Origin: Parahaliea mediterranea
GTDB taxonomy: Bacteria > Pseudomonadota > Gammaproteobacteria > Pseudomonadales > Halieaceae
Reading direction: 5' to 3'
Assembly: GCF_003402235.1 (NCBI RefSeq)
Contig: NZ_QEWO01000003.1
Location: forward strand, 248,001-312,000
Length of the DNA: 64,000 nt
Shown: piece after piece, positions 1 through 8,352 of the stretch
Numbering within the stretch: the stretch's first letter is position 1
How the letters are laid out: each line of letters opens with the position of its first letter
Made by a program: the position numbers and the translations under genes
The notes under the pieces: model-generated
Told to the model about the DNA's origin: nothing
The model's database searches: none
Seen by the model: the letters and a program-made list of their open reading frames with translations, nothing else

Positions 1-653
1 TCCTGGTCGATCAGCAGGGTGATCAGGTCGTCCCCGCCGCGCCCCTTGCGTTCACTGGCCAGCTCAAAGCCGTAGGTCCCCATCTCGATGGAGGCCTGGG
101 TGACCTCCTCCGGGGTGCCACCAAGGTCCGGATCGGTGCCGGAGGTCTGCAGATCCGACCAGCGGCGAATCTGGGGCCACATGGCCTCGGGGATATCCAG
201 CAGGGAGCAGATCACAGCGGTGGGCAAATCGCCCGCCAGGTCATCCACAAAATTCACCGGCTCGCCGGCGCGGGCGGCTGCCATCACGCCCCGGGCAATG
301 TCCCGCACTCGCGGTTCCAGCGCCGCCAGCATGCGAGAAGTAAAGCGGGAGATCACCGCGCGGCGGATCGGCCCGTGCTGGGGCGGGTCCATGCCCAGCA
401 GCTGGGACTGGGTCATGGTGAGAATATCCGGCGGCATGTCATCCACCATCACAAAGCCGCGCTGGGCGGAGAAGGTTTTGAAATCGCGCGATACGGCGGT
501 TACATCGGCGTGGCGGCTCAGCACCCAGTAGCCTCCCCCGTCCGGGTGGCGGTGCCAGTAGACGGGCGCGTTGGCCCGCAGCCAGGCAAACTGTGCGTGG
601 GGGATGCCTGCGGTGTAGCTGTCCGGGCTGTAGATATCGATATCCATCGTCAT
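1..653 (-). CDS. Cytochrome P450, N-terminal part (runs off the left edge)
   Basis: This is the first ~217 residues of a bacterial class I cytochrome P450, a soluble heme monooxygenase that would need a ferredoxin and reductase not seen here. I translated it by hand because the frame is open at the window edge. It begins MTMDIDIYSPDSYTAGIPH and continues with FAWLRANAPVYWH and DPPQHGPIRR, the usual P450 N-terminal and B/C-helix landmarks. The I-helix and the heme-binding Cys lie outside the window, so the substrate cannot be inferred. The start is the ATG 5 nt after the cupin stop codon, with a second in-frame ATG two codons later. The spacing suggests cotranscription with the cupin gene. Confidence 0.85.
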   Translation of the reverse strand, partial: MTMDIDIYSPDSYTAGIPHAQFAWLRANAPVYWHRHPDGGGYWVLSRHADVTAVSRDFKTFSAQRGFVMVDDMPPDILTMTQSQLLGMDPPQHGPIRRAVISRFTSRMLAALEPRVRDIARGVMAAARAGEPVNFVDDLAGDLPTAVICSLLDIPEAMWPQIRRWSDLQTSGTDPDLGGTPEEVTQASIEMGTYGFELASERKGRGGDDLITLLIDQ

Positions 654-658
654 CACCG

Positions 659-1108
659 TCAGTCCGTCACCAGCACGTTGGGGCGCGGCAGGCCCTGTTC
701 TTCGCACATGGCGTAGTAGAAGGCCAGGGTCAGCGCGCCATCCACCACCGAGGTGATAGCGCCGGCGGCATCAAGGTTGATGTTGGACCCGTACATCTGG
801 AACCACACCCGGGTGTCGTTCTCGATGCACTGCAGGGTGTGCTCCGAGCCCGCGGGTTCATACAGGAAGGAGCCGGCGCGATTGACGTAGTCATACTCCT
901 TGTACTTCCAGGCGCCGGAGGTGGTGTAGCCATACACCGGCCCGGTATGGCGGTGGGTTTCCACTTCGTATCCCGCCTGGAAGATATTCTCGATGATCCA
1001 CAGGCCCTCGCCTGTGCGCACCTGCAGCACCTTGAGTTTGCTGCCATCGCCAATATCCACAAAAGGCAGCTCGTCCGCGCCAAAGTGCACGGCCTCGGGG
1101 GTCGTCAT
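659..1108 (-). CDS. Cupin-domain protein, 2,4'-dihydroxyacetophenone dioxygenase/ChrR-like
   Basis: This 149-residue protein is a single cupin barrel. The metal-binding motif is visible as ETHRHTGPVYGYTTSGAWKY, followed by the second cupin motif around FLYEPAGSEHTL. Proteins of this type are annotated as 2,4'-dihydroxyacetophenone dioxygenase-like or ChrR-like cupins; the actual substrate is unknown. I chose the ATG at 1108 (MTTPEAV) because a strong AGGAGA lies 6 nt upstream, and the 18 extra codons upstream look like leader sequence. It is the first gene of a probable two-gene operon with the P450, so the cupin may act on, or sense, the P450 substrate or product (inference). Confidence 0.8.
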   Translation of the reverse strand: MTTPEAVHFGADELPFVDIGDGSKLKVLQVRTGEGLWIIENIFQAGYEVETHRHTGPVYGYTTSGAWKYKEYDYVNRAGSFLYEPAGSEHTLQCIENDTRVWFQMYGSNINLDAAGAITSVVDGALTLAFYYAMCEEQGLPRPNVLVTD

Positions 1109-1268
1109 CCGTATTCTCCTTATGTTGTACCTGAACGACAGCACACAGACTACCGCCGACACCGGCCGATGACGAAACCACCGGCCTAAAAGATTGAGCC
1201 AGCGGCCATATCCGCGCCTGCCGCCACGCGGTTCTCAGCCGCCGGCCAAGCAGGCAGAATAGCAGCCC

Positions 1269-1691
1269 ATGACCGCCTACCTGACCCTGTTCGGCGCCGC
1301 CTTCCTGGCCGCCACCATCCTGCCGGCCTATTCGGAACTTTTGTTCCTCGGTTTGCTGCGCGAGGGTTACAACCCCTGGGCCCTGTGGTTGTGGGCCAGC
1401 GTAGGCAACACCCTGGGCTCGGCGGTGAACTGGGTGCTGGGGCGCTACCTGCTGGCCTACCAGGATCGGCGCTGGTTTCCCTTCCGGGCGGAACGGCTGG
1501 GCGCGTCCCAGCGCTGGTTCCAGCGCTACGGCGTGTGGAGCCTGCTGTTCGCCTGGCTGCCCATTGGCGGCGATGCCCTCACCTTTATCGCCGGCATGAT
1601 GAAAGTGCGCTTCGATCTGTTTATTGCGCTGACCTTCATCGGCAAAAGCGTGCGCTATGCCCTGCTGGCCGGGCTGCTGAGCCTGTTCTAG
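1269..1691 (+). CDS. YqaA-family (DedA/SNARE-associated) inner-membrane protein
   Basis: This 140-residue protein has about three or four hydrophobic segments. It contains the sequence ASVGNTLGSAVNWVLGRYL and a later AWLPIGGDALTFIAGMMK, both typical of the YqaA branch of the DedA/VTT family. Members are thought to act in membrane lipid handling or as proton-dependent transporters, but YqaA itself has no settled function. The length matches the family (about 140-150 residues). It stands alone, with 160 bp upstream separating it from the divergent cupin/P450 pair and 145 bp downstream before the next gene. Confidence 0.85.
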   Translation: MTAYLTLFGAAFLAATILPAYSELLFLGLLREGYNPWALWLWASVGNTLGSAVNWVLGRYLLAYQDRRWFPFRAERLGASQRWFQRYGVWSLLFAWLPIGGDALTFIAGMMKVRFDLFIALTFIGKSVRYALLAGLLSLF

Positions 1692-1836
1692 GATGCGCGC
1701 CGGCCGCGATGGGATAACCAGCCGGCAATGAAATAACAAAACAGTCTAAAGCACCGCCGAGCGCTGACTAACCTGAAGTCTGAGCCGGCGCGGGGAGTGC
1801 CCCGGCCAATAAGAACAGCCACAGCAGGAGGCAATC

Positions 1837-3294
1837 ATGGCCACACGCACCTCATTCATCCTCGCCGCCGCCCTCGGCGCGGCCCTGGCCCTGCCCGCGG
1901 CCACCAGCCTGGCCGAGCCTGGCGACTACGGGTTTTTCAAAACACTGCGCAACCTGATCAGCCCACCCCAGGCCAATCGCCCGGTGAGCCACGGCGAAAC
2001 CCAGGGCATGTACCCCCTGCAGCAGCGCCAGAGCGGGTTTAACGACGGCTTTTCACCCGGCAAGTACGACAACTGGCAGCAGGTGGATGTGCCGGTGAGC
2101 AGCGGCGCCATGTGCGGCAACGGCTCGCCCTACAAGTTCTTTGTGTACCGTGTGCCGGACACCAGCAATACCATCCTCTACTTTGAGGGCGGCGGCGCCT
2201 GCTGGGACTACGCCAGCTGCACCGGCCAGACCGGCATTCGCGGCGCCCGCAACCCCAATGGCATCGCCGATGGTTACGTGCAGAACATCAACCTGCTGGA
2301 CTTCCAGAACACCGCCAACCTCGGCACGGCGGCAGCCTCGCCACTGATCTACACCCACCACCCCTACAACCAGTTCAAAACCGGCGAGTGGAACATTGTT
2401 TATGTGCCCTACTGCACCGGCGATATCTACGTGGGCGATCGCACCACGGAATACGTCAACCCCGACAACAGTAATGAGACGCTGGTGTGGCACCACAACG
2501 GCCTGCGCAATGTACAGTCGGTGGTGTCCTGGGTGCGCAACAACCTGCAGGAGCCCAAGCAGCTCACGGTGGCCGGCTGCAGCGCCGGCAGCATCGGCGC
2601 CCTGCTCAACTACTCCAAGCTGCGCGGCCACTTCGGCTCGACCTACGGCTACCTGATCGACGATTCCGGCCCGGTTTTTGAAGCGCCGCTGAACACCAGC
2701 GATACCAGCGCCTACCCCTCGGTGCCCCTGCACCAGGAGGTGCTGTCGTCCTGGACCGATACCAGCGTGATAGGCAACCCCACCGCCGAGCACCCGCTGA
2801 ACATGCTCAGCGCCCTAACCCCCGGCTTCGACAGCAACCGCCTGGCCAGTCTGTACGGCGGCCTTTCCGGCAAGTTCCCGGGCGACCGCCTGGGCATTAC
2901 CCACTTCCTGGCGGACGGCAATTTCAGTTCGTATTCCTACGAGCGCTTCTACCCCGACATCGGCAACGATCCCGACCCCGACTCTAAACTGAACAAGCTG
3001 CGCGCCCGGTGGCAGCAGGATACGGCGGACAACCTCATCCCCCTGCTCAACGCCACCGGCAACTGGAGCTACTATTTCCCGCTGTACCGCGACTTCAACG
3101 AAAGCCACTGCGTGTCGGTGCTGGACTTCCGCTATGGCGAAATCGAGGAACTGGGGCTGGACACCTACGACTTCATGAACAACGTGGTGAACTACCGCGG
3201 CGGGCCGCCCCTGCGAGCGGTGGAATCACTGTCCAGCAGCGACTACGCCGACAACCACGACTGGTTCTACGATCTGGTGGGCAGCCTGCTATAG
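1837..3294 (+). CDS. Secreted pectin-acetylesterase/Notum-family hydrolase
   Basis: The 485-residue protein starts with a Sec signal peptide that should be cleaved near residue 26 (SLAEPGD). The mature part carries the family landmarks: GGGACWDYASC at about 118-128 (oxyanion region) and the nucleophile elbow AGCSAGS with Ser about 249. DDSGP follows at about 275, and NESHC near residue 425 supplies the likely catalytic His. The family removes acyl groups from polysaccharides or, in Notum, lipids from proteins. No pectin-degradation genes are nearby, so the substrate is open. The start has a purine-rich AGGAGG upstream. It converges with the following minus-strand gene, leaving only 15 bp between them. 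Confidence 0.8.
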   Translation: MATRTSFILAAALGAALALPAATSLAEPGDYGFFKTLRNLISPPQANRPVSHGETQGMYPLQQRQSGFNDGFSPGKYDNWQQVDVPVSSGAMCGNGSPYKFFVYRVPDTSNTILYFEGGGACWDYASCTGQTGIRGARNPNGIADGYVQNINLLDFQNTANLGTAAASPLIYTHHPYNQFKTGEWNIVYVPYCTGDIYVGDRTTEYVNPDNSNETLVWHHNGLRNVQSVVSWVRNNLQEPKQLTVAGCSAGSIGALLNYSKLRGHFGSTYGYLIDDSGPVFEAPLNTSDTSAYPSVPLHQEVLSSWTDTSVIGNPTAEHPLNMLSALTPGFDSNRLASLYGGLSGKFPGDRLGITHFLADGNFSSYSYERFYPDIGNDPDPDSKLNKLRARWQQDTADNLIPLLNATGNWSYYFPLYRDFNESHCVSVLDFRYGEIEELGLDTYDFMNNVVNYRGGPPLRAVESLSSSDYADNHDWFYDLVGSLL

Positions 3295-3309
3295 CCGGCC
3301 GTCGCCGAG

Positions 3310-3981
3310 TCAGTAAGACGGGGGCGACTCGCCGTAGGCCGCCATGCGCGCCTCCAACAGGCGCTGGCGCAGGTAGGCCTGGCGAGTCATGCCGTTTGGA
3401 ATGTCATCCATGGCGGCCACCTCGTCCATGATCTGCCGCTCACGCTGCTTGTAATCCACAAAGGCGGGGTTGCGCTCCGGTGACCCGGCCTGCGCGGCCT
3501 GCTCGGCGCGCTGGCGATACTGCGCCAGTAACTGACTGGCGCGCTGCTGGAATTCCTCTTCGCTGGCGCTGTTGCGCTCCAGCCAGGCCAGCTTCAGGTG
3601 CAGGGCTTCAAAGCCCATCACCCGGCCCTCCGCCTCCACCTGCTCGATCAGCGCCCAGGCCTCGTCAGCCGACAGTTCGCTTGCGCCCGGGTCATCGAAA
3701 TAGCCGCGCAGTGTGGACTTGTCCCGCTCGCGGGAGAGATAGGCGACCACACGGGGATCGGCGAGGTCGACCGCTGGCACCACCTCGCCATCTGCTTCAC
3801 CCGTTATCTTTCCCCGAACAGCAGCGGGAGTCTCTGCTGGGAGCGCCTCTTGCATCACCCGCGTTGCCGGCGAACGGGCGGCAGGTTCACTGCTCACCAG
3901 CGCCAATCGACTGGCGCCGCGCGACAGCAGAAGCACAGCCAGCAGTATCGCCACCACCAACAGCGCCATCGTCACTTTCAT
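3310..3981 (-). CDS. Uncharacterised protein with N-terminal membrane anchor
   Basis: I do not recognise a family. The 223-residue product begins MKVTMALLVVAILLAVLLL, a signal-anchor segment with no good cleavage site, followed by a Ser/Pro/Ala-rich linker to about residue 60. The rest is charged and predicted alpha-helical, rich in Glu, Gln and Arg, and ends with the segment IPNGMTRQAYLRQRLLEARM. The helical periplasmic layout recalls lipase-specific foldases (LimK), but I see no diagnostic motif and do not make that call. The start at 3981 is the first Met of the hydrophobic segment. It lies back to back with the SGNH lipoprotein gene and tail to tail with the esterase, so it may be linked to either hydrolase. 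Confidence 0.7.
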   Translation of the reverse strand: MKVTMALLVVAILLAVLLLSRGASRLALVSSEPAARSPATRVMQEALPAETPAAVRGKITGEADGEVVPAVDLADPRVVAYLSRERDKSTLRGYFDDPGASELSADEAWALIEQVEAEGRVMGFEALHLKLAWLERNSASEEEFQQRASQLLAQYRQRAEQAAQAGSPERNPAFVDYKQRERQIMDEVAAMDDIPNGMTRQAYLRQRLLEARMAAYGESPPSY

Positions 3982-4059
3982 GAACCTGCCCCCTCATCCA
4001 CCTTGATCTACTGGGCAGCTTAGACCAGCATCGCAGTTCTCACCGCACCAGGGGATTCC

Positions 4060-4719
4060 ATGCAAACCCACACGCCGTTCCGCCTTATGCAGCGATTCTC
4101 CGGGATTCTGCTGTGCCTGCTCCTTTCCGCCTGCGCTCCAGACCCCACCGTCAACCCAATTCCCCCGGGCGCGACCGTAATGGCCTTCGGCGACAGCATT
4201 ACTTTTGGCACGGGCGCTGCTGCCGGTGAATCCTACCCCGACCGCCTCGCCGCACTGAACGGCTGGCGCATGGTCAACGCCGGTGTGCCGGGAGATACCG
4301 CCCAGGGGGCTGGTGAGCGCCTGGGCGATGCACTTACGCAGCATCAACCGGCGCTGGTGATTCTGGAGCTGGGCGGCAACGACTTCCTGCGCCGGCGACC
4401 CGCATCCGCCGTGAAGGAGGACCTGCGGGGGCTGATCCGCCAGGTGAAGGCCCAGGGCATCCCACTGGCCCTGGTGGCCGTGCCGCGCTTTTCCGTGCTG
4501 CGGGCCAGTGTGGGCACCCTGGATGACGCCGCCCTCTACCGGGAACTGGCGGAAGAAGAGCAGGTGTTTCTGGTACAGAACATACTGGCGCGCATCCTCT
4601 CTGATGAAACCTTGCGGGCCGACCCCATCCACCCCAATGCCGCCGGCTACCGGCAACTGGCCCGACAGCTGCACGCCGCACTGGCCGAGGCAGGCTTTAT
4701 GAATGAGGGAGCTTTGTGA
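4060..4719 (+). CDS. SGNH/GDSL hydrolase lipoprotein (arylesterase / TesA-like)
   Basis: This 219-residue esterase has the SGNH blocks GDSIT (Ser about 46), GGND (about 105-108) and DPIHPN near residue 199. Together these form the Ser-Asp-His catalytic set of TesA/arylesterase-type enzymes acting on acyl esters or thioesters. The N-terminus carries a lipobox, LLLSAC with Cys25, so it should be a lipid-anchored envelope protein rather than a soluble periplasmic one. A second Met at residue 10 (position 4087) is an alternative start that keeps the lipobox. The last codons run directly into an 18-bp tandem repeat that also contains the stop codon. Confidence 0.88.
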   Translation: MQTHTPFRLMQRFSGILLCLLLSACAPDPTVNPIPPGATVMAFGDSITFGTGAAAGESYPDRLAALNGWRMVNAGVPGDTAQGAGERLGDALTQHQPALVILELGGNDFLRRRPASAVKEDLRGLIRQVKAQGIPLALVAVPRFSVLRASVGTLDDAALYRELAEEEQVFLVQNILARILSDETLRADPIHPNAAGYRQLARQLHAALAEAGFMNEGAL

Positions 4720-4770
4720 ATGAAGGCGGCTTGGTGAATGAAGGCGGCTTGGCAAATGAAGGTAGCATTG
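4700..4770. repeat. 18-bp tandem repeat over the stop codon of the SGNH gene
   Basis: There are four head-to-tail units: 4700-4716 (17 bp, imperfect), 4717-4734, 4735-4752 (identical to the previous unit) and 4753-4770 (diverged). The unit is TGAATGAAGGCGGCTTGG. The gene's TGA is the first triplet of the second unit, and the duplication regenerates TGAATG (stop plus start) in the third unit. Confidence 0.9.
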
Positions 4771-4925
4771 CGGCCGGCACTTAGGCCGTGCGGCGCAACA
4801 ACAGCGCGCCAATCCCGCGCCCGAATCGTGTGGAAAACTACTGTGCAGCGGTCAGTGGCATTGCGGCAAGCCCCGCCTGTGCTACATTCCGCGCACCTTT
4901 GATTGCCACCACCGGACCCACAACC

Positions 4926-5987
4926 ATGACGGTACGATTGCCAGCGGAATGGGAGCCCCAGGACGCCATACAATTGACCTGGCCCCACGCCGACAGCGAC
5001 TGGCTCTACCTGCTGCCGCAGGTGGAGGCCCTGTACACCGCGCTGGTGCAGCACATCAGCACCGCCGCCCGCGTACTGATTGCCGCCCCGGCCGGCAGAG
5101 CCGCCGAGTTGCAGCAGCAGTTCGACGCCACCGCCCCCGGGCGGGTGCGGTGCTTTGCCGCCCCCAGCAACGACACCTGGGCCCGCGACCACGGCCCCAT
5201 TACCGTGGCCACCAATGCGGGCCTGCGCCTGCTGGACTTTCGCTTCAACGGCTGGGGCGGCAAGTTCGAGGCCGCGCTGGACAACGCCCTGACCGGCGAA
5301 CTGAAGCGCCTGGGCGCCTACCCCCATGCCACACTGCAGGCGGTGGACATGGTGCTGGAGGGCGGCGCCATCGAGAGTGACGGCTGCGGCACCCTGCTCA
5401 CCACCGCCGAATGCCTGCTAAACCCCAACCGCAACCCCCATCTGGATCGCGCGGCCATTGAAGCGGTGCTGGCGCAGCAGCTGGGCATACAGAAGGTGAA
5501 CTGGCTGCAGCACGGCGCCCTGGCAGGGGATGATACCGACAGCCACATCGACACCCTGGCCCGCCTGTGCCCGGACAACACCCTGCTTTACCAGGCCTGC
5601 GACGACCCCGAAGACGCGCATTTCGAAGACCTGGCGAGCATGGCCCGGGAACTGGCCGCGCTTACCGACGCCAGCGGCAAGCCCTACCGCCTGCTGCCCC
5701 TGCCCTGGCCCGGCGCCCAGTACGACCCGGAAGACGGCCACCGCCTGCCGGCGACCTATGCCAACTTCCTAATCTGCAACGGCCTGGTGCTGGTGCCCAC
5801 CTACGCCGACCCCAACGACGCCGCCGCGCTGGCCCAGGTGCGCCGGGCCTTCCCGGGCTACCGGGTGGAGGGGCTGGATTGCCGCACCCTGATCCGTCAG
5901 CATGGCAGTCTCCACTGCATTACCATGCAGCTGCCCGCCGGGGTGCTGCAGCGCGAACAGGCCGCCGAAGGAGGGCCGCAAGCATGA
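4926..5987 (+). CDS. aguA: Agmatine deiminase
   Basis: The enzyme hydrolyses agmatine to N-carbamoylputrescine and ammonia, the first step of the ADC-independent branch to putrescine. The 353-residue protein fits the peptidyl-arginine-deiminase-like fold: an N-terminal EWEPQDAIQLTWPH, then NDTWARDHGP with substrate-contacting Asp, the segment LEGGAIESDG and the nucleophilic Cys in GSLHCITMQ (about residue 331). I start it at the ATG at 4926 because family members begin at this MTVRLPAEWEP-type segment; the reading frame upstream is non-homologous leader. The stop overlaps the aguB start by 4 bp (ATGA), so the two should be translationally coupled. Confidence 0.95.
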   Translation: MTVRLPAEWEPQDAIQLTWPHADSDWLYLLPQVEALYTALVQHISTAARVLIAAPAGRAAELQQQFDATAPGRVRCFAAPSNDTWARDHGPITVATNAGLRLLDFRFNGWGGKFEAALDNALTGELKRLGAYPHATLQAVDMVLEGGAIESDGCGTLLTTAECLLNPNRNPHLDRAAIEAVLAQQLGIQKVNWLQHGALAGDDTDSHIDTLARLCPDNTLLYQACDDPEDAHFEDLASMARELAALTDASGKPYRLLPLPWPGAQYDPEDGHRLPATYANFLICNGLVLVPTYADPNDAAALAQVRRAFPGYRVEGLDCRTLIRQHGSLHCITMQLPAGVLQREQAAEGGPQA

Positions 5988-6865
5988 GTACTTTGGTAGT
6001 TGGCGTTGTCCAGCAGACCTGCGGCGACGATACCGGCGCCAACCTGCAGCACAGCATTGACGGCATCCGCGCCGCCGCGGCCGAAGGCGCCAAACTGGTG
6101 GTGCTGCAGGAGCTGCACCGCAGCCGCTACTTCTGCCAGCAGGAGGACACCGACCTGTTCGACCTGGCAGAGGCCATTCCCGGCCCCTCCACCGATGCCC
6201 TGGGCGCGCTGGCCAAAGAGCTCGGCGTGGTGATTGTCAGCTCCCTGTTCGAGCGCCGGGCCCCCGGCCTATACCACAACACCGCCGTGGTGCTGGAAGC
6301 CGACGGCAGCATCGCCGGCCTGTACCGCAAAATGCACATTCCCGACGATCCGGGCTACTACGAGAAGTTCTACTTCACCCCGGGTGACCTCGGTTTCGAG
6401 CCCATCCAGACCTCCGTGGGCTGCCTGGGCGTGCTGGTGTGCTGGGACCAGTGGTTCCCCGAGGGTGCCCGCCTGATGGCCATGGCCGGGGCCCAGATGC
6501 TGATTTACCCCACCGCCATCGGCTGGGACCCGAACGACGACGAGGCCGAGCAGAAGCGCCAGCGTGACGCCTGGATCACCATCCAGCGCTCCCACGCGGT
6601 GGCCAACGGCCTGCCGGTGATCAGCGTGAACCGCACCGGCCACGAACCCGACCCGGCCGGCGGCGCCGGCGCCCAGTTCTGGGGCTCCAGCTTTGTCGCC
6701 GGCCCCCAGGGGGAAATCCTCTGGCAGGCCGCCGAGCACGAGGAGACCGTGGCACTGGTGGACATCGACCTGGCGCGCAGCGAATCCGTACGCCGTATCT
6801 GGCCCTACCTGCGCGACCGCCGGGTGGATCACTACGGCGACCTGACCAAACTGTATCGCCGCTGA
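5984..6865 (+). CDS. aguB: N-carbamoylputrescine amidase
   Basis: This 293-residue nitrilase-superfamily amidase converts N-carbamoylputrescine to putrescine, CO2 and ammonia. The Glu-Lys-Cys triad is visible: Glu43 in VLQELHR, Lys116 in LYRKMHIP and Cys153 in LVCWDQWFPE. The stretch IPDDPGYYEKFYFTPGD is typical of the AguB branch. It is coupled to aguA by an ATGA overlap, so both steps of the route are encoded together. The next gene, a small MscS channel, starts 63 bp downstream on the same strand. Confidence 0.95.
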   Translation: MSTLVVGVVQQTCGDDTGANLQHSIDGIRAAAAEGAKLVVLQELHRSRYFCQQEDTDLFDLAEAIPGPSTDALGALAKELGVVIVSSLFERRAPGLYHNTAVVLEADGSIAGLYRKMHIPDDPGYYEKFYFTPGDLGFEPIQTSVGCLGVLVCWDQWFPEGARLMAMAGAQMLIYPTAIGWDPNDDEAEQKRQRDAWITIQRSHAVANGLPVISVNRTGHEPDPAGGAGAQFWGSSFVAGPQGEILWQAAEHEETVALVDIDLARSESVRRIWPYLRDRRVDHYGDLTKLYRR

Positions 6866-6928
6866 TTGCCCGCAGCACCCGATACCACCCTGCTCGCAAC
6901 CCGACCGACAACGTAGGATATTTGTTCG

Positions 6929-7516
6929 ATGAAATGGCTTTCCGTGGCGATCTGCATCCTGGCGTACCTGCTCGCCACCCGCGCCGTCAACGCCACCATT
7001 CGCCGCCTTGGCCGCCACAAAGACGTGGCCGAGGTCCGTATCAAGTACCTGGAGAAAACCTCCAACATCCTGCTGTTCGTAGCTTTTGTGATTGTGCTCT
7101 GCCTGATCCTCGGCTTCGGCTACGGACAGGTGTCGCTGTTCTTGTCATCAGCCTTTGCGGTGATTGGCGTGGCCCTGTTCGCCCAGTGGTCCATCCTCGC
7201 CAACATCACCGCCAGCATGGTGATCTTTTTCGGCTTTCCCTACCGGGTGGGCGACCAGATCAAGGTCACCGACGCCGACTTCGACCTGTCTGGCACAGTG
7301 GAGGAAATCGGCCTGTTCCACGTGCTGATTCGCACCGCGGATGGCAACCTGATCACCTACCCCAACAGCCTGATTCTGCAAAAACCGGTGATCAAACTGG
7401 ACCGCGGCAACACCGAATTCCCGCAGAAAATTGCCGCCCGCCTGCCGGAGCCGGCCCCCGAGCCCAAACCCGACGCCAAATCCGAAGCAGTGGCGCTGGA
7501 GCAGCGAGCCGGTTAA
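6929..7516 (+). CDS. Small mechanosensitive channel of the MscS family
   Basis: This 195-residue membrane protein has an N-terminal TM helix, a second hydrophobic segment at about 48-66, and then the MscS pore-lining helix and start of the beta domain (LFAQWSILANITASMVIFF, then GFPYRVGDQIKVT). The C-terminus is a short Pro/Lys/Glu-rich tail. It is shorter than E. coli MscS (286 residues) and lacks most of the C-terminal vestibule. Such channels release solutes on membrane tension. The position inside a polyamine and Mg2+ gene run suggests a role in ion or osmotic balance (inference). Confidence 0.88.
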   Translation: MKWLSVAICILAYLLATRAVNATIRRLGRHKDVAEVRIKYLEKTSNILLFVAFVIVLCLILGFGYGQVSLFLSSAFAVIGVALFAQWSILANITASMVIFFGFPYRVGDQIKVTDADFDLSGTVEEIGLFHVLIRTADGNLITYPNSLILQKPVIKLDRGNTEFPQKIAARLPEPAPEPKPDAKSEAVALEQRAG

Positions 7517-7563
7517 AGTACGGGCTGACACAGTGAATAACGCTGGCGGGCAAGGGTCTTGTT

Positions 7564-8352
7564 ATGACCTCGGAGCTGTTTAACCAAAACCCGGAAATCC
7601 TGGCGATTCTGATCGCCATCGCCGGCTTTGTCCTCGCCGGCCTGCTGGCCCGCCTCACCGAGCGCTGGCTGATCCACCTGGAGGCCTACCTGCGGCGCCG
7701 CGCCCGCAACCGCCTCGAAGACGTGGACCTGCGCATGCTGCGCCGCTCCCTGCGGGCCGGCGTGTACTACGGCACGCTGGTCATCTTCCTGCTGATGGCC
7801 CTGCAGGCACTGAGTATCTCGGTGGTACGCGACTGGCTGGACCGCCTACTGCAGTACATCCCCCAGCTTATTCTCGGCGGCTTTATCATTCTCTCGGGCT
7901 ACCTGCTCGGGGTTATCGTGCGCAGTATTGTGGCCGGGCTGATGGGGATGTCGTCGGACCACCTGGTGCCACGCTTCGCCCAGTTGCTGGTACTGCTGGC
8001 GGCGGTGCTCACTGGCCTCGCCCAGACCGCGGTGGACATCAGCTTCCTGTCCAACGTGATTGTGATTCTGCTGGGCTTCTTCTTTGGCGGCCTGTCGCTC
8101 GCTTTTGCCCTGGGCAGCCGCCAGTTGGTGGAAAACCTGCTGGCCCGGCGCGCCCTGGACCGCTACCGCATTGGCGATGAGGTGCGCATTAACGGCAGCC
8201 AGGGGCGCATTATCGAAATGCTGAGTACCGCCGTGGTGCTGGAGGCTGAACAGGGCATCCTTACCGTGCCCACGGCCCAGTTTGTAGCGGCGGAGGTATT
8301 GCTGTTGCGGGAGGCGCCGCAGGCGCCGGCGGAGCCTGGCCATGAGCCTTGA
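7564..8352 (+). CDS. MscS-related membrane protein with conserved TM-helix repeats
   Basis: The 262-residue protein has about four or five hydrophobic segments: 14-34, 75-95, 100-125, 145-160 and 165-185. The pore-like segment GLSLAFALGSRQLVENLLAR is followed by a short MscS beta-domain piece, YRIGDEVRINGSQGRIIEM. This is the family often annotated as mechanosensitive ion channel proteins with TM-helix repeats. Its coding sequence overlaps the following CBS gene by 11 bp. Having two different MscS-type proteins in succession is unusual; they could form separate channels or a mixed one. Confidence 0.8.
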   Translation: MTSELFNQNPEILAILIAIAGFVLAGLLARLTERWLIHLEAYLRRRARNRLEDVDLRMLRRSLRAGVYYGTLVIFLLMALQALSISVVRDWLDRLLQYIPQLILGGFIILSGYLLGVIVRSIVAGLMGMSSDHLVPRFAQLLVLLAAVLTGLAQTAVDISFLSNVIVILLGFFFGGLSLAFALGSRQLVENLLARRALDRYRIGDEVRINGSQGRIIEMLSTAVVLEAEQGILTVPTAQFVAAEVLLLREAPQAPAEPGHEP

